A program made the translations under genes and the position numbers. From Nymphaea colorata (Eukaryota > Streptophyta > Magnoliopsida > Nymphaeales > Nymphaeaceae), in NCBI RefSeq assembly GCF_008831285.2, contig NC_045140.1:14681796-14745795 (forward strand): a stretch of DNA of 64,000 nucleotides. The letters are read 5' to 3'. The notes beneath the pieces were generated by a model. That model saw nothing but the letters and a program-made list of their open reading frames with translations, had not been told where the DNA came from and did not search any database. Shown one piece after another: positions 1 through 13,380 of this stretch; within the stretch, counting starts at the first letter, position 1; the number at the start of each line of letters is the position of its first letter.

Positions 1-1925
1 TTTCCTTTCAAATTATCTTGAATTGCCTCTTTTGCTTTATCCATAGTTTCATATAAGTACCCTATGGAAGGCTTATCTTTGCTGTCAGCTAACTTGAGGA
101 TTTGACTTAATGGGACACAAATGTTCAATAGCTTAGCACATGATTCCCAAAATTCATTATTAAATATAATATCCACAACTACAAAGTACTCTTTTTTATG
201 AGCATGTGGATAGGCAACCCATTCATTACTAGAAAACAACAACCTCAATGGAGTTCTTTGTTTCACTATACTTTGCACAACCAACACATTTGTAGCAAAT
301 CTAGTCTGTGCAGGTGGTATTAATTTAACTTTATTTGTAAATTTTCTCATCAAACTTAATGCATGTGCATGATTATATATAAATGTTGTAATCTCTCGAC
401 ATTGATCAGCAATATGATCTCATATCATATATCTTGCGTAGATTTCAAAGAATTAGATTAATACAACTAGCAGCACATGAACTCCAATAAAATAGTTTAT
501 TTTCTTATTTAAAATAATGTCACCTACAACTCTATAATTTACAACATTATCTGTAATAAACTATACAACGTTTGCAGGTCGCATTCCAACCTTTTGTACA
601 ATATTATCAAAAATATTGAACAAACTCTCTATAGTCTTAGGAACATCAGACAAATCAAGAGATTTCAAGGACATCGTACCTTTATGGAAATAAACAAGAA
701 AATACGTTAGTGTTCTTGAACGTTTATCAGTAGATTCAATACATCCATCTGCCATAATCCTGCAACCTATTTCATTCCAGATCAATTTCAATTTATTGCA
801 ATAATCCTTCTTTGATTGTAGCATCAAGAATTTTGCCTCTCAACTAATGATATGATGGAATTTTAAATCCAGGGCCTATAGAATCAATTACATTTGCTAT
901 GGCCTGTAATTGAAAGGAATTAGCTATGTTAAAGAGAATAAAATTGTTTTCCTACTATCATTTTCATCTCTTATATCATATCTCTGGATGTCATGGCAGC
1001 ACAAATATGGGGCTGAGAATCTGGGGCAGTATAGGGAGGGAAAAAAAAAATCTTGATGAATCCAACACTAGACCTACTACTAGCAACTCTCCCACCAGGT
1101 CCTCTATGACCATGACCATGCCTAGTATCAGGTGCACCTTTCTTTTTCCTCCCAGATGGGCTAAATCTACCTCCTTCATACATGATTCATTTCCCTTTGC
1201 ATATTGAACTATCCCTATCTGTTCTTAGACTGACTAAAATTCATCATCTTCAATATTTTCATCTTCTTCCTTGACTTCCCAATGCTTACCATAACCCATT
1301 TATGCTGCTTCCATTTGTTTTCGAATCTTCATTAATTCATTTAATGTAAAACATGAATCATATCTTGATATTGCTTAAACACAAATGGTGGCAATGACTT
1401 ATTTGGTTTTACAGTGAATGGAGCCACATCACTATGTATCCCTGCAAGATGGTGCTTCATTATAACAATCCCTCCTGAAAATGTATTGCCATGTGAGATC
1501 AGGAGATGCCATATCTTCATGGTAAACTTAATGAAAATCAGTTGCAAGCTATGAATCTATGGTAAAAACGAGAGATTTCGTACCTCATGGAAAAGAAATC
1601 GGAGAAATCCCCCTTCTCCCAGTGAGAATCAGCCAACCCATGCACAGATCTGCGCTTGAATCAATGATTTTATGGGGAAACCAATGTTTTTTTTGGCTAA
1701 ATTAGCAAAATCACCCCTTGCTCCAACTCTAAGATGCGTTTAGAAATGGTGGAGGTGTGGGGTTTAAAAGCTATTTCCTAAAAAACCCTCTTTTTATGAA
1801 CTTGACCCATATTGTGTGATACATGCAATACATGTACGACACGGCAACCTTTTACTATATGGATGGTTTATCGTATCGCTATTTTGAATTGCAATGGTAC
1901 ATAGCATATGATACGGTACAACACT
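1..1925 (-). mobile_element. Decayed hAT-superfamily DNA transposon, truncated by the window edge
   Basis: Reading the minus strand, pieces of a hAT transposase appear in the right order. A remnant of the BED zinc finger lies near 1341-1547, with the FSGGI and KHHLAG blocks still readable but the first Cys pair lost and the usual final Cys replaced by Phe. A DUF659-type block (GCRIMADG, then FLVYFHKGTM, LKSLD and DNIVQKVG) lies at 561-827. A downstream segment at about 1-420 resembles the region preceding the C-terminal dimerisation domain. Frame changes and stops separate the pieces, so the gene is dead. The stretch 1800-1925 carries short direct and inverted ATACGATACGG-like words, as in sub-terminal repeats of such elements, and I take it as the approximate right boundary. 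The left end lies outside the window. The right terminal inverted repeat and target duplication were not resolved. The family call is firm and the boundary approximate. Confidence 0.8.
561..827 (-). pseudogene. hAT transposase fragment, DUF659 region
   Basis: This is an 88-codon open stretch within the decayed element. It shows the order typical of plant hAT proteins: a W..(I/T)GC.IM.DG motif, then an FLV..PKGT-like motif (here FLVYFHKGTM), then LKS.D, then an SLFNIFDNIVQKVG helix. Immediately downstream on the minus strand the reading continues as NYRVVGDIIL, which matches the NY.AAG..L block of the family. The reading frame is not continuous with the zinc-finger remnant or with the region at 1-420, so it is a pseudogene fragment rather than a host gene. 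Confidence 0.75.
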
Positions 1926-3595
1926 GCACGTGAAAGCCATCTCAAGATGGTTTGGACTCTTTATGTGTTTGTTGAGGACTTGTATCTAAAAAGACAGAAT
2001 TTTTTGCAAGTTGCATTCTCAGGCCCGTTAGATGATGAACTAGAAGCCTAGAATATATTGGTAGAGGTCCATTAAAATGAAAGTGTGATAAGAGGGTGAT
2101 TGATGCAGCTAGCAATCTAGCATGTTCAAGATAACTACAGACTCAGTGGAAAAACTGAAAAAGAGTTCTGGAATAGAGTAAGTTTGAATTTTTTGGGCTT
2201 CACGTTCTGCTGAACCAGCATCATAATACCAATTGTGGTATTGTTTATACCAAGTCAGAAGTCAGCCATAACATATCTAAATGGCTAAATCTTAATTTAA
2301 ACAGTATCAGATGATCTTACTCGGTAGGTCAAGTTTTCCCTCTTCAAGACCAACATCGTTAAATTGTTATCGTTATTTTGACACATGTAAAGCTCACAGA
2401 CTACAGCATCATTGTCTGTGTTTGTTGTCCATTGGTTTTGGCCTTTCTTTCTCACTATGAGAAACAGTTGCTGTTTGGCTTTTGATCATTATCTTTTTTT
2501 TTTTTTGACCTGGTGCGCTCTTTTGATAGAACCTTGTCCGAGAATGTGGTTGAGTTTCAATCCAAACTGGACTCCAATGAACCTAACCTGGGTTTCTATC
2601 AGGTTTGAAGTTCTGTGTCGTGCACAGCTGCTTTGTCTTGGGATATCTTCATGGGACTTCTATCATTTTTGTTCCTGATTGCAGTGGCTATGAAGATGAT
2701 TGTGAGGTGTAGAATGAAAATTGAATATGACTGATTGTCTGGTATATAAATGAAGAAAATTGAACAAGTGAAAGTCTATCTGGAGATGGTTTGGGATCTT
2801 TAAGTTTATGTGAAGGGATTTGCAGCCATGAGGCATGGTTTTAAGGTATAAACTGACTATAGATTTTTGCTACTGCACCTCCATGGTGGTGCTACAATTC
2901 TTCAACTAAAAGAGCATTTGCAAGAGAAAAAAGATGCAGTAATTCGATCATCAAGTTCTGCCGATCAGGTGCATGCAATACTATCTTCAGCTTGGATTAT
3001 GTGTAGGTGTGTGGCTCCATAGTTACCTTTATGTAAGCCTCCTCTAAATTCTGTGGCAATGATAAGGTCATCGGAAAAACCTGATGTTTTCCTTGCGCAT
3101 GAACCTAACTTTTTGAGACCCTTAAACTGCAAGAATCCTATATATGTGTATATGTAGGGGAGGATGTGGATAAAATCCACAACTTTTAGAATACAAATGA
3201 GTGCTGTAGCAGCTACGTCATTGTTGGCATCGACTTCAAATATTTAAACAATTCGCTTAATCAAGTGTTGTTTGTTTATGAGATAATATATTGTTTTCTC
3301 TGCATTGGATATATATTTATTCCACCCAACTTGCTAGTGGTTTCGTATTTATTGAAGACTATACACTGTTTCATTGTAACTTACCTTGGTAGATTAAAGA
3401 TGCATTTCATATCACGATCCATTCTTATTATTTTCACTGGGTTACATTTGCCATGAGAAGTTTTTCAATAAATGGTTTTTTTTTTTACATTTTTTCACAT
3501 TGCTTTATTTTGTCTGGTGTTCATTTGTGGATTCAGTTTTCAAAAATAAGTTGAAAGCTAATTGTCCTTTTCTTATTAAATTATGAATTCTGTAG
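1926..3595. other. Probable intron or upstream DNA of SmE; no gene recognised
   Basis: I searched this AT-rich stretch on the plus strand for the missing SmE exons (the QPINLIFRFLQ and IWLFEQKDLRIEGRI blocks) and did not find them. Two diverged copies of a roughly 55-bp word occur at about 1929-1980 and 2769-2826, sharing GTGAAAG and GATGGTTTGG. Poly-T runs occur at about 2492-2506 and 3477-3486. Short open frames here have no recognisable product. Confidence 0.5.
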
Positions 3596-3905
3596 GGCTT
3601 TGATGAGTACATGAATTTAGTGCTGGATGATGCTGAAGAGGTCAACATCAAGAAGAAGACGAGGAAGTCTTTGGGTGAGCCAATTGGTACTTCTAGTTTT
3701 CTCCATTCTCTGTGTTTCTCTAATTTTTAACATTTTTTGTGATTTTTTGTTTGTCTATTTCAGGAAGGATTCTTTTGAAGGGAGACAGCATAACACTCAT
3801 GATGAATACGTAAGTTTTATTCCTACCATCTTATATATTATGGTTATTCTGCCATTATGGGGGTTTCACTTGTGACTCTTTGTGACTCCTTTCAGGGGTA
3901 AATAA
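3596..3905 (+). CDS. SmE: Small nuclear ribonucleoprotein SmE, C-terminal half (three exons, 5' part missing)
   Basis: SmE is one of the seven proteins of the Sm ring on U1, U2, U4 and U5 snRNAs and acts in nuclear pre-mRNA splicing. Three exons can be joined with correct GT-AG borders and phases: 3596-3674, 3764-3809 and 3896-3905 (stop TAA 3903-3905). They encode 44 residues beginning [20 protein letters not shown] and ending in LMMNTGK. This covers the end of the Sm1 motif and the whole Sm2 motif of an 88-residue family. The Sm2 core is conserved (LLKGD.ITLMMN), with Ser where Asn is usual after KGD. The last coding exon holds only 10 coding bases. The acceptor at 3594-3595 is in phase 0, so upstream exons are expected, but they are absent from bases 1-3595. 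Either they lie beyond the left edge, with the hAT element sitting in the intron, or this is a 5'-truncated copy. Intact frames and splice sites favour a live gene. Confidence 0.85.
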
Positions 3906-5100
3906 TGGGGAGATTATGCAGAAGTTGGAATCTGCTGGGGCTGGGGGTTACTGTCAGCGATTTGATGTGATATGTATCATTGAACATAACTTAATTTTGT
4001 GTTGTGGGTTGGTCTGAAGGAGGACATCTTTTGACTGTAGGATCACATACTTAGCAGCCTCTTCTGTTCTTTTCAGTGGTGGCTGCAATGGTGCGAATAC
4101 TAAAGTCCAACAGTTTTACTGTGTATGCATCGTTAATCATGTCTTCCACTTCTTGGTGGTGGGGTATCTTGCTTGGTTTGAGAGTTTCATTGCTTTTTCT
4201 ATAAAAATCAGTCGCTGAAGTCCAAAATGGAAAAGGTTGGTTTCTACGGCCATTTCACTCAATAAAGTCATCAATGGTTGGATTCAGTATCCAAGGCTTT
4301 ATACATGGCTTGCAGCAATCAAAGCTTTGTTGGTTTTGTAGGTGAGTATGGCCGCCTCGTATATTTGCCCTTTGAAAATTGAGCAAGTTAAACCTTGGAA
4401 GCTGGAGTCCTATCTGAATGCCTTTATTTAAGAATGGCCAGCTTCTGTATTTTCCCTTTGAGGCCTTGAGTAAGAAAACGTTGCTTGTGAAACCGACCTA
4501 TTGAATTCGTCACGGGTGTCTTCTTTTATACCTCAGCTGCTAGTGCGGGACGAACTGATTATAGCTGTCAAGGTGTCTTATCTCATCGTATACTTGTTTC
4601 CGTTTTTGGGTTGTGGGGCACGCGTAGCTGCCGGTTCAGCCCATGCCGGGGGCACAAAAAGGCATGTTGGGACCGCCTTTTGCGCGATTGAAAATTTTAC
4701 CTTGACAGAACGTGTAATGTCATTTGTTTTCCCCTAAACGGTATTAGTATAGTCTTTTTTATAGTGGAAAGGGAAAATCCGATCAACTTGCGTAAAGCAG
4801 CCAGATGTACGTATTTTTTACAATTTTATGGGAGGACTACTTTTATAATTTTTTTTGGCAAGGAGTATTACCTTTTAGAAAAATTACGCTTTTAAGGCTT
4901 GGTGAATACTTTCGACAACTGGACAGCTAAACAAATGTTAGCTAAGATGACAACTATGTAATATGCTGTTAGAGATTTATGTTGAGAAATGATTGCAGCT
5001 GTTGGCTTTTTTTTTTAACAGGCTAACAGAGTTCTACTTCAAGCTTTTATTCAACAGTTCTATGAAGGGCGTCATTCATTAGAAAATTTATAAAAGGTGG
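3906..5100. other. SmE 3' UTR and intergenic DNA
   Basis: The first few hundred bases after the stop are the presumed 3' untranslated region. Beyond that the sequence is AT-rich, with short open frames of no recognisable product. No transposon ends or RNA genes were seen. Confidence 0.4.
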
Positions 5101-5521
5101 TCACTTTTATGAAATTATAGGCTATTGATAGGCACAGATCGAAAGGCAGATGAAAGGCGTTGCAGGTCCTTCCTTGCCCGTGAGAATGGAATCGCAGCTG
5201 CCTCTTTGATATCAATACCTGTTCCACTGTGCCAGCTTGTTGGGTTCTCTAAGAAGGTGGTCAATCAACATGAGGTGAAACGTTAAAAGATAAAACTAGA
5301 TCATGTATTGATGCGACGAGCATAGTCCTCTATGGGCCTCGGCCCTCGGAGGCAAATGAGACAACTGAATGGGTAGGTTGTGCTATCACAGCTGGCAGAT
5401 TTGGCATGTGTATCTGAAATATCTCTCCTTCGATTTTCAGATTGACTTGGGAGAAATCAAACCGGATTGACAGGCTCCATGAGTCGAATAACATTTTCAA
5501 CCACAGGTTCATGATGCACTA

Positions 5522-5950
5522 GTGAAATTTGAACCATTGATTAGCTACCTACCAGTAGCTTCCCAACCAGTTGCGCCAAACCTTTTGGGGCTGCAGCGTC
5601 TGTCCTCATGCTCATCAAAGATCAAGAAGGAAAAGTGCATCGCCAGCTTGACTCTGGTAATCCAAGATTCTGATTATGCGAACAATGAATCCACAGCAGT
5701 AGGAGGTCAACATGTTTGGGCCTTGTCTTCGTCACAAAATCTGCATTGGTTCCCAGAAAAATCACAAAAACTCATTCTTCTACATGGATCAATTCTCCCA
5801 AGTGGCAAGGTACCATGGATGTATCGAAAGTGGGAAAGTGACAAGCATCCATTGAGGAGAATTTTAGAAGCCAACTCAACACCAAACATTGAGTTTGGCC
5901 TATTTGGTCAGTTGGGTTATGCGTATATTGTGTCACCATGGTCGTCATAA
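5522..5950 (+). other. Unrecognised 142-codon open reading frame
   Basis: This is the longest plus-strand open frame between SmE and the GDU-like gene. Its product starts MKFEPLISYLPVASQP, has no transmembrane segment or signal peptide, and contains no motif I recognise. A second open stretch in another frame (about 5993-6217) ends in a hydrophobic segment, and a weak direct repeat of GGGTGGTGGCAG occurs near 5990-6020. There is no promoter or splice evidence. It may be a chance frame in an old transposon or an exon of an unknown gene; I cannot tell. It is listed so the stretch is not mistaken for empty. Confidence 0.15.
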
Positions 5951-6299
5951 TGTTCTTCGGGATTCAATCACTGACACTATGCAGGCGCAAGGGTGGTGGC
6001 AGGGATCTTGGGTGGTGGCAGAATCAGGAAAAGTGTTCGAGCCATCCATGGCGGGAGATGGACATATCCCTCTTTCTGGAAAGAGTATAGGGGAGCACAG
6101 AAACGAGTGGAATTGACTCTGGGATTGATTCCCGAAATCGTTGGGGATTCATCTTTGGCTCTTGCAGTGGGTATTTTTTCCATTATATTCTACGGTAAAC
6201 TTGTCATATTCACCTGATGATTGTTCATGTGTCTCGACAAGCAGTAGCTCGAAAACCAAAGATTGGTGGAGATCCTGTATGATTTACCTATGGACCAAA

Positions 6300-9200
6300 T
6301 CATGATTGGCGAAAGATTAACCTGAAGAACGAAGATGTTGAGCATAACTGACTAGACAGAGGGAAAAGCAATGGGCAGTGAGATGCTGGGACCAATTCCT
6401 TCTGAAGTTTATTTCTTCAGCGGCTATCACCAACCACATCGCTTTTTCATCGATCTTGTCTGATTCGGTTGAGTCGCAGCTGTTGAAAACAATTTTAATT
6501 TTTAACAACACTGTCTTAACGAAGAAAAAAGATTGGCGTTAGATGTTTTTATTCTTCATTCTCCAAGAAAGATGGGGACAATGGAAACTGCGGGATTAAG
6601 GGAAATAGCATCTACGATCTAGTATTCTTATTCCTAGAGGATTAATTGGAACTCTTCTTACTTTTTTACTCTCAATTAAGATCACTTAAATCTGTAAGGT
6701 CCCACTTTTGAGTGCATTGCATGAGTCACCGGGAAAACCACGTCCTCAAATACCCAAGAAGGAGGGAATAGTAAAGGTGGGCTTAGAAAAAGAACCTAGT
6801 GGGAATAAAGTGAGGTTAGGGACAACATGTACATTCCACCTACAAGGGAACAACTTTCTGCACTAAGCCATGTTGCTGCATGTATGCGCTAGATTCCAAC
6901 ATATCTCAGTTATTTGTAGTTGTGCCCCTTCTTTTTAATTTTTTAGATTTTAAAATTTTTTCCTCCCTACTGTTGACTATTGTATAATAATATACGGGCA
7001 ACTGAGAAATGCTTTTGTGCAGCGACATTCTAGAATGGTCTTGGTCTGCCGGCCGCCCATCTCAAGCTTATCCATGAGATGGAGAGCTCTCGTGCAGATA
7101 CTGCACGGCAGCTTCACTGCACTAAAAAAGACAATTCTCATCAATGCACTGTAACACTTCATCTTTCTACTAAGAAAGAATAAACCAGAGAGGGAAGAGA
7201 GGGAGAGGGGCGCCCCTTTCTAGACGCTGAATTAGATATGGATAAGCACCAAATCCAGGGCTTCTTTGCATAGACTAGGGGACTTTTATATAGACCAACA
7301 TCGGCACCATGGAAGCTTTCTGGAGGTTATATATTGACCTCTCCACAGAGGAAGACGGAAAGAGAGAGCAGAATAGTAGGCGAGTGCCATCAGCTTGATT
7401 CTTTTGTGATAAATTCGAGTACAAGTACGAAGCAGCAGTGTGTGCCTTTCGTTCACATGCACATGAACTTCTGCATAAGGACGAACTGGGCAAGAGTTTG
7501 AGCTTAGTGGTTTTTTTCCTGAATAGGTAAATGAATAACAGCTTCGGCCAGAGGAAGAATTTGATATTCTATACAAGTTGCAGGGAGAGCCTGTTTATAA
7601 CTTCTCAAATCACGAATAACTTTTCCCAAACAAGTTCGTATAGATTTTAAAATTTTTGAAAATTCAGGGGGGCCAGTAGCTCCAACCAGGCTGTGGCCCT
7701 TGCATTCAAGTTGAAGGATTCAATTCCTCCACTTGTCCATCTGTTTGGATCAAGTGGGTGCATCCAAAGATCACCCTTGATTCTTCTTTTTTTCTGCATA
7801 TCTTTTGAATACCAATCTAAAGCCGCCTTAAGTCATCATTTAAGCGAACAATTGGTAGGTAGAAGCTTGAACATATTCTCTACAGAGAATTAGTGTGTTG
7901 CAAGCAGGAAGAATGCATATATGCTTGAGAAAGTTCAAGGTTGACAGAACGATTTTCTCAAGTCCCAAATGATCAGGAGCACTTTTTATTAAAATATGAT
8001 GCAAAGAGTTTTATTAAATGTGTGGAAGAAATATTGCAGTTTTTTATTTTACTGCCATAGAGTTCTGGCATGATAAATTAAGTTTTTTATTTTTTTTTTA
8101 ATGTCTTTTAACATCATGCTTGTAATGACTATTAGTATGGAGGTTTATGAAGTCATAAGTTGAGTATCTTGAGGAAACCTATAAATAAGTGTTTTGGTTT
8201 GTGTGATCGGTATCGTGAGTTGTATGAGCACTCTCTTCCTTTAATTTAGAGAAGTTTTTTTAAGCAATATAAGTTGTGACATTCCCATTATTGCTGATTT
8301 CTTACAACACCAAGAATAATCTACCAAAAGAAAAAAGCTAGGCATGCAGAGAACTTATAGGTACATCATGAAACTAGTTAAGCATGTGCATCAGGCATTA
8401 AGATGAACCAGAAAGGATGTGTTTATGTCAAATACTGGTTGCGCCAATAATTGTACTCACACGTCAATCATAATCATGCCCACGAGTGAATGGTTAGGTC
8501 AAGTTGAAGAAATTGCAAGACTGAATGCTCAGCAAGTTTCTCTTGAAATTTAGTCCAGTCGTGGTCCACTAAGCTTATGTTTAAAAAAGGAAAAAGAAAA
8601 CATTATTAAAATTTCAATTAAAAAAATAATATCGGATAAAATATTCTCCCATCTTCTATTCTCATTTTCTAAACCCCTTCCATCCTGGAGAAACTAACTA
8701 AAGCTTCGGATTAAAACATTATTAAAATTACAAGAAAAAGTAATAGCAAATAAAATATGCTCCCTCATTTGCCAAACCCCTTCCATCCTGGAGAAACTAT
8801 AGCTCGCATTGTTTTCAGTACTGAAAACTTGAAAGAGATCTACGTAGATGGACATGCCCACATGGGGTTCTTCGTGCACGGTGCATTAGATGAAGGTTGG
8901 CATGCAGATTTTCCAAATTTGACAACAAAATTTATCTTAAACTGAAACTTCAATGAAGTGGACGGTGATGAAAAGCTTTTAAAACATGGTCAACTTAGTC
9001 GAGTTTAATAAGAACGTTCTTAAATTTGAGCTTCTTTCATTTTTTGACTGCATTACAAAAAAGGCAGTTAAATCAACGAAACTCACGTTTGTCCGTATAC
9101 CAGCTTTCTAGTTCATGTTTGAACAAATATGTTTAAGCATAAAATTTCTCAATTTTTAACATGTTTTGTCTGCTAAATTTATGAAAACCAACTAACTAGG

Positions 9201-9300
9201 CAATAGATATGCAGAGCTGCAGAAGCACATGAGAAGAGGTATACATGTATATATATAAACTTGATTTAATGGTATAAGCAGATTTCACACAGTTTTTTTC
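6300..9300. other. AT-rich intergenic DNA with a diverged duplication
   Basis: No gene was recognised. Two diverged direct copies of roughly 90-100 bp lie at about 8597-8695 and 8713-8801, both ending in the shared word CCCCTTCCATCCTGGAGAAA. Short open frames on either strand near 7286-7576 and 8757-8945 have no recognisable motifs. Confidence 0.4.
8597..8801. repeat. Diverged direct duplication, about 116-bp period
   Basis: Copy one begins AAAACATTATTAAAAT at 8597 and copy two begins with the same word at 8713. Both end in a shared block around CCTTCCATCCTGGAG (end of copy two about 8801). The copies differ by several small indels, so this is an old local duplication. Confidence 0.6.
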
Positions 9301-11290
<1,990 letters not shown>

Positions 11291-12060
11291 TTGAATAGTG
11301 AAAAAGAGAGGGGGAATGATGTCCTTGCCGTGTACGTAGTGGAACGTGGCGGGGGCCACCGGCGGGTGGGAACGCGTGGGCCCTCCCACGTCAGCAGGGC
11401 CCGCAGGCGGTTACAGCAAGGTGGAGAGCAAAAGGGACTCAACCGGTGCGGGCCCCACGCGCACGTTTTTGTGCTCTGGCCCCACGTATTCGCCATGGAC
11501 ACCTGAGCCGGGGCTCCTCGCCGGCTCCGTCCATGGCTCCGGTAGTTGGACGAAAAAACAAAAAAAATCTTCGATCACAGACTGAAGAGGTACTTCGATG
11601 GCGAGAGGGAGTCGGATCCCCTCTGAATTGGTTTTCTACTTCATGATTTAAGATGGTCCTCCTCTTTCAAGCGAGGAAGATCCAGATCGCGTTGAGAGAC
11701 CCGAACCTAGACCTACCAGTACGTTGTGGTTCTAGCATCGTCGGTGAAGCGCGGCCCAGCTCACGTCGGCGAAACGTTGGCTTGGGGAACACGACAGATG
11801 AGAGAAGGAAGGAAGCGGGGGCGATCTGGTCATTTCATGTGGGGCCGGAGAAGACAGGTACAGCTCAGATGTCATGATCGTGACTGTGGAGAGGAAAATG
11901 CGCGTCTCTCTCTCTCTCTCTCTCTCCGGTGGGCTCCAAACGAACGCCTCTCTAGACGTCACACAGAAACCGCTCTTGCCTCTTTCCCTTCACGGAAAAA
12001 CCGCCTGAGAATCGAGTTGACGCATCGTCAATTCCCCGTTTCGCCCTTACACCTTTTAGT
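11291..12060. promoter_or_regulatory. GC-rich island with clustered ACGT-core elements; no gene identified
   Basis: Compared with flanking DNA this block is GC-rich and carries several ACGT cores of the kind bound by plant bZIP and bHLH factors: CCACGTCA at 11386-11393, CACGT at 11483-11487, TCACGTC at 11761-11767 and GACGTCAC at 11955-11962. It also has GTGGGCCC/GGGCCC words (11377-11400 region) and a TC microsatellite at about 11904-11927. Open frames here in several phases look like a by-product of GC content. It resembles a promoter or transcribed leader, but no coding exon follows within reach on either strand, and the GDU-like gene starts about 1.3 kb downstream with its own TATA box. 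Confidence 0.35.
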
Positions 12061-13125
12061 CATGACACACCGAGGGTTATTTGCCGGCTTTTACGCCAGT
12101 CCAGGCGTCGGGCTTTGTATTAAAGGGAAAGGGTTCTTTCCTTAGAAAAATACTGTGAATCCTGCTGTTTTCGCGAGCATACTTGCTCTTCCTAATGATA
12201 TCCTTTCTTATATATAACTTTGAGGTCGCAATAGACCTTAGCCCATGGCCATCTACGATTTCTACTAACAAAGAAAAAGGGAAACGCGATTTCAGACTTT
12301 AATTAACTGCTCCAAAATAACCGGAGTGTTGCACTTTCGTTCTAGTTCAGTCGGGGCTCACCTAGAGTTAGCTCTTAGGAAGAAGGTTCGTTCCCATTCG
12401 ATGGAGACATGGGAAGGCTTTTAATGTGCATATTGTCGACTGTGCTATCATAAGTTACACCTTGCTTCCCTTTAGTTTCATGCGAGAAAAAGTCATACAA
12501 CCTCTTAACATAAACCAAGGAATGGCAAACGAGAGTTTCTCCAGCCACAAGTCATCTCCCTCTAGAAAGAGAATGGCAGCATGTGGTTTGTAGGAAAAGG
12601 TCATGTATGATTTCTCTCAAAGCAATATATACTTCTTTGCTTAGCTGATATGGAAGTAAGTTGCAAAGGTGAGTAAGAAACATTGATGTTGCATGCAAAA
12701 TTCATATGCTTTCCTTGTTATTATGGATGACAGGACCGCAGGTGCAGGAGACGCATAAAAAGGGGACTTCTTGACTGTCCAAATCCAAGGGGTCGGTATC
12801 CATCTTAGTAATTCGAGAACCACAACCAAAGAAAAAGCAAAGACGAAGCGAATCTCGAATACCATTGTTCTTAGGGGGCAAGTGTACCCCATAATTCTGA
12901 AATCATTCAATCCCAACAAGAGCAAATAATGGAAAGGCTTCTTCCCCCTTTTCCCACCCCCCATTTGTTAATCATTGAAGTCATCCTCCTAGTGGATTCA
13001 CTATTCAGTCAGTCAAGAGAGAGAAAGAGAGAGTTGCAGGTTTGGGTTTTTGGGGGACCCGTTTTCCGGATATGTTTTGCGTTTAATACTAGTAGACAAG
13101 GCAAAGTGGGATCCCTTTAGTTTTC
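12061..13125. other. Upstream intergenic DNA of the GDU-like gene
   Basis: No gene was recognised. Open frames on the minus strand (for example 12641-12964) lack motifs. The stretch leads into the pyrimidine-rich patch and TATA box of the next gene. Confidence 0.35.
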
Positions 13126-13150
13126 AGTCTCTCTCTCTCTTTCTCTCTCT
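13126..13150 (+). promoter_or_regulatory. CT-rich pyrimidine patch of the GDU-like promoter
   Basis: A run of CT dinucleotides broken by one TTT lies about 90 bp upstream of the TATA box. Pyrimidine patches of this sort are common in plant core promoters. A role here is inferred from position only. Confidence 0.4.
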
Positions 13151-13239
13151 AAGCAAAACCTTGTTGGATGACGACATAAATGAGAAGGCCCTGTCCCACC
13201 CAAAACCCTAACTTCTTTTTTTTTTTTTTCCTCAAATTG

Positions 13240-13247
13240 TATAAATA
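13240..13247 (+). promoter_or_regulatory. TATA box of the GDU-like gene
   Basis: TATAAATA occurs 134 bp upstream of the start codon at 13381. Transcription would begin roughly 30 bp downstream, near 13270-13280, giving a leader of about 100 bases. The box lies downstream of an in-frame ATG at 13180, which argues against that ATG being used. Confidence 0.7.
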
Positions 13248-13380
13248 CACACCCACCACCACCCAGCGACTCTCACCGGCGTTCCGACTTGTGTCTCTTC
13301 TCTTTCCTTCCCTGAAGCCAAGCCTCTTGTTGGCGCACCCGTTCTGCAACACTCCCCTTCTCCAATTCCCTTTCAAAAGG

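Noticed and set aside
5522-6217. Possible protein gene in overlapping open frames
   Set aside because: No motif, no splice structure and no promoter was recognised. It is kept only as a low-confidence open frame.
8757-8945. 62-codon frame with protein-like composition
   Set aside because: It begins inside the diverged 116-bp duplication and shows no known motif or promoter.
13180-13380. In-frame ATG at 13180 as the start of the GDU-like protein (242 codons)
   Set aside because: It lies upstream of the TATA box at 13240, the extra residues start with a low-complexity Phe run, and family members begin shortly before the W-SPVPYLFGG motif.
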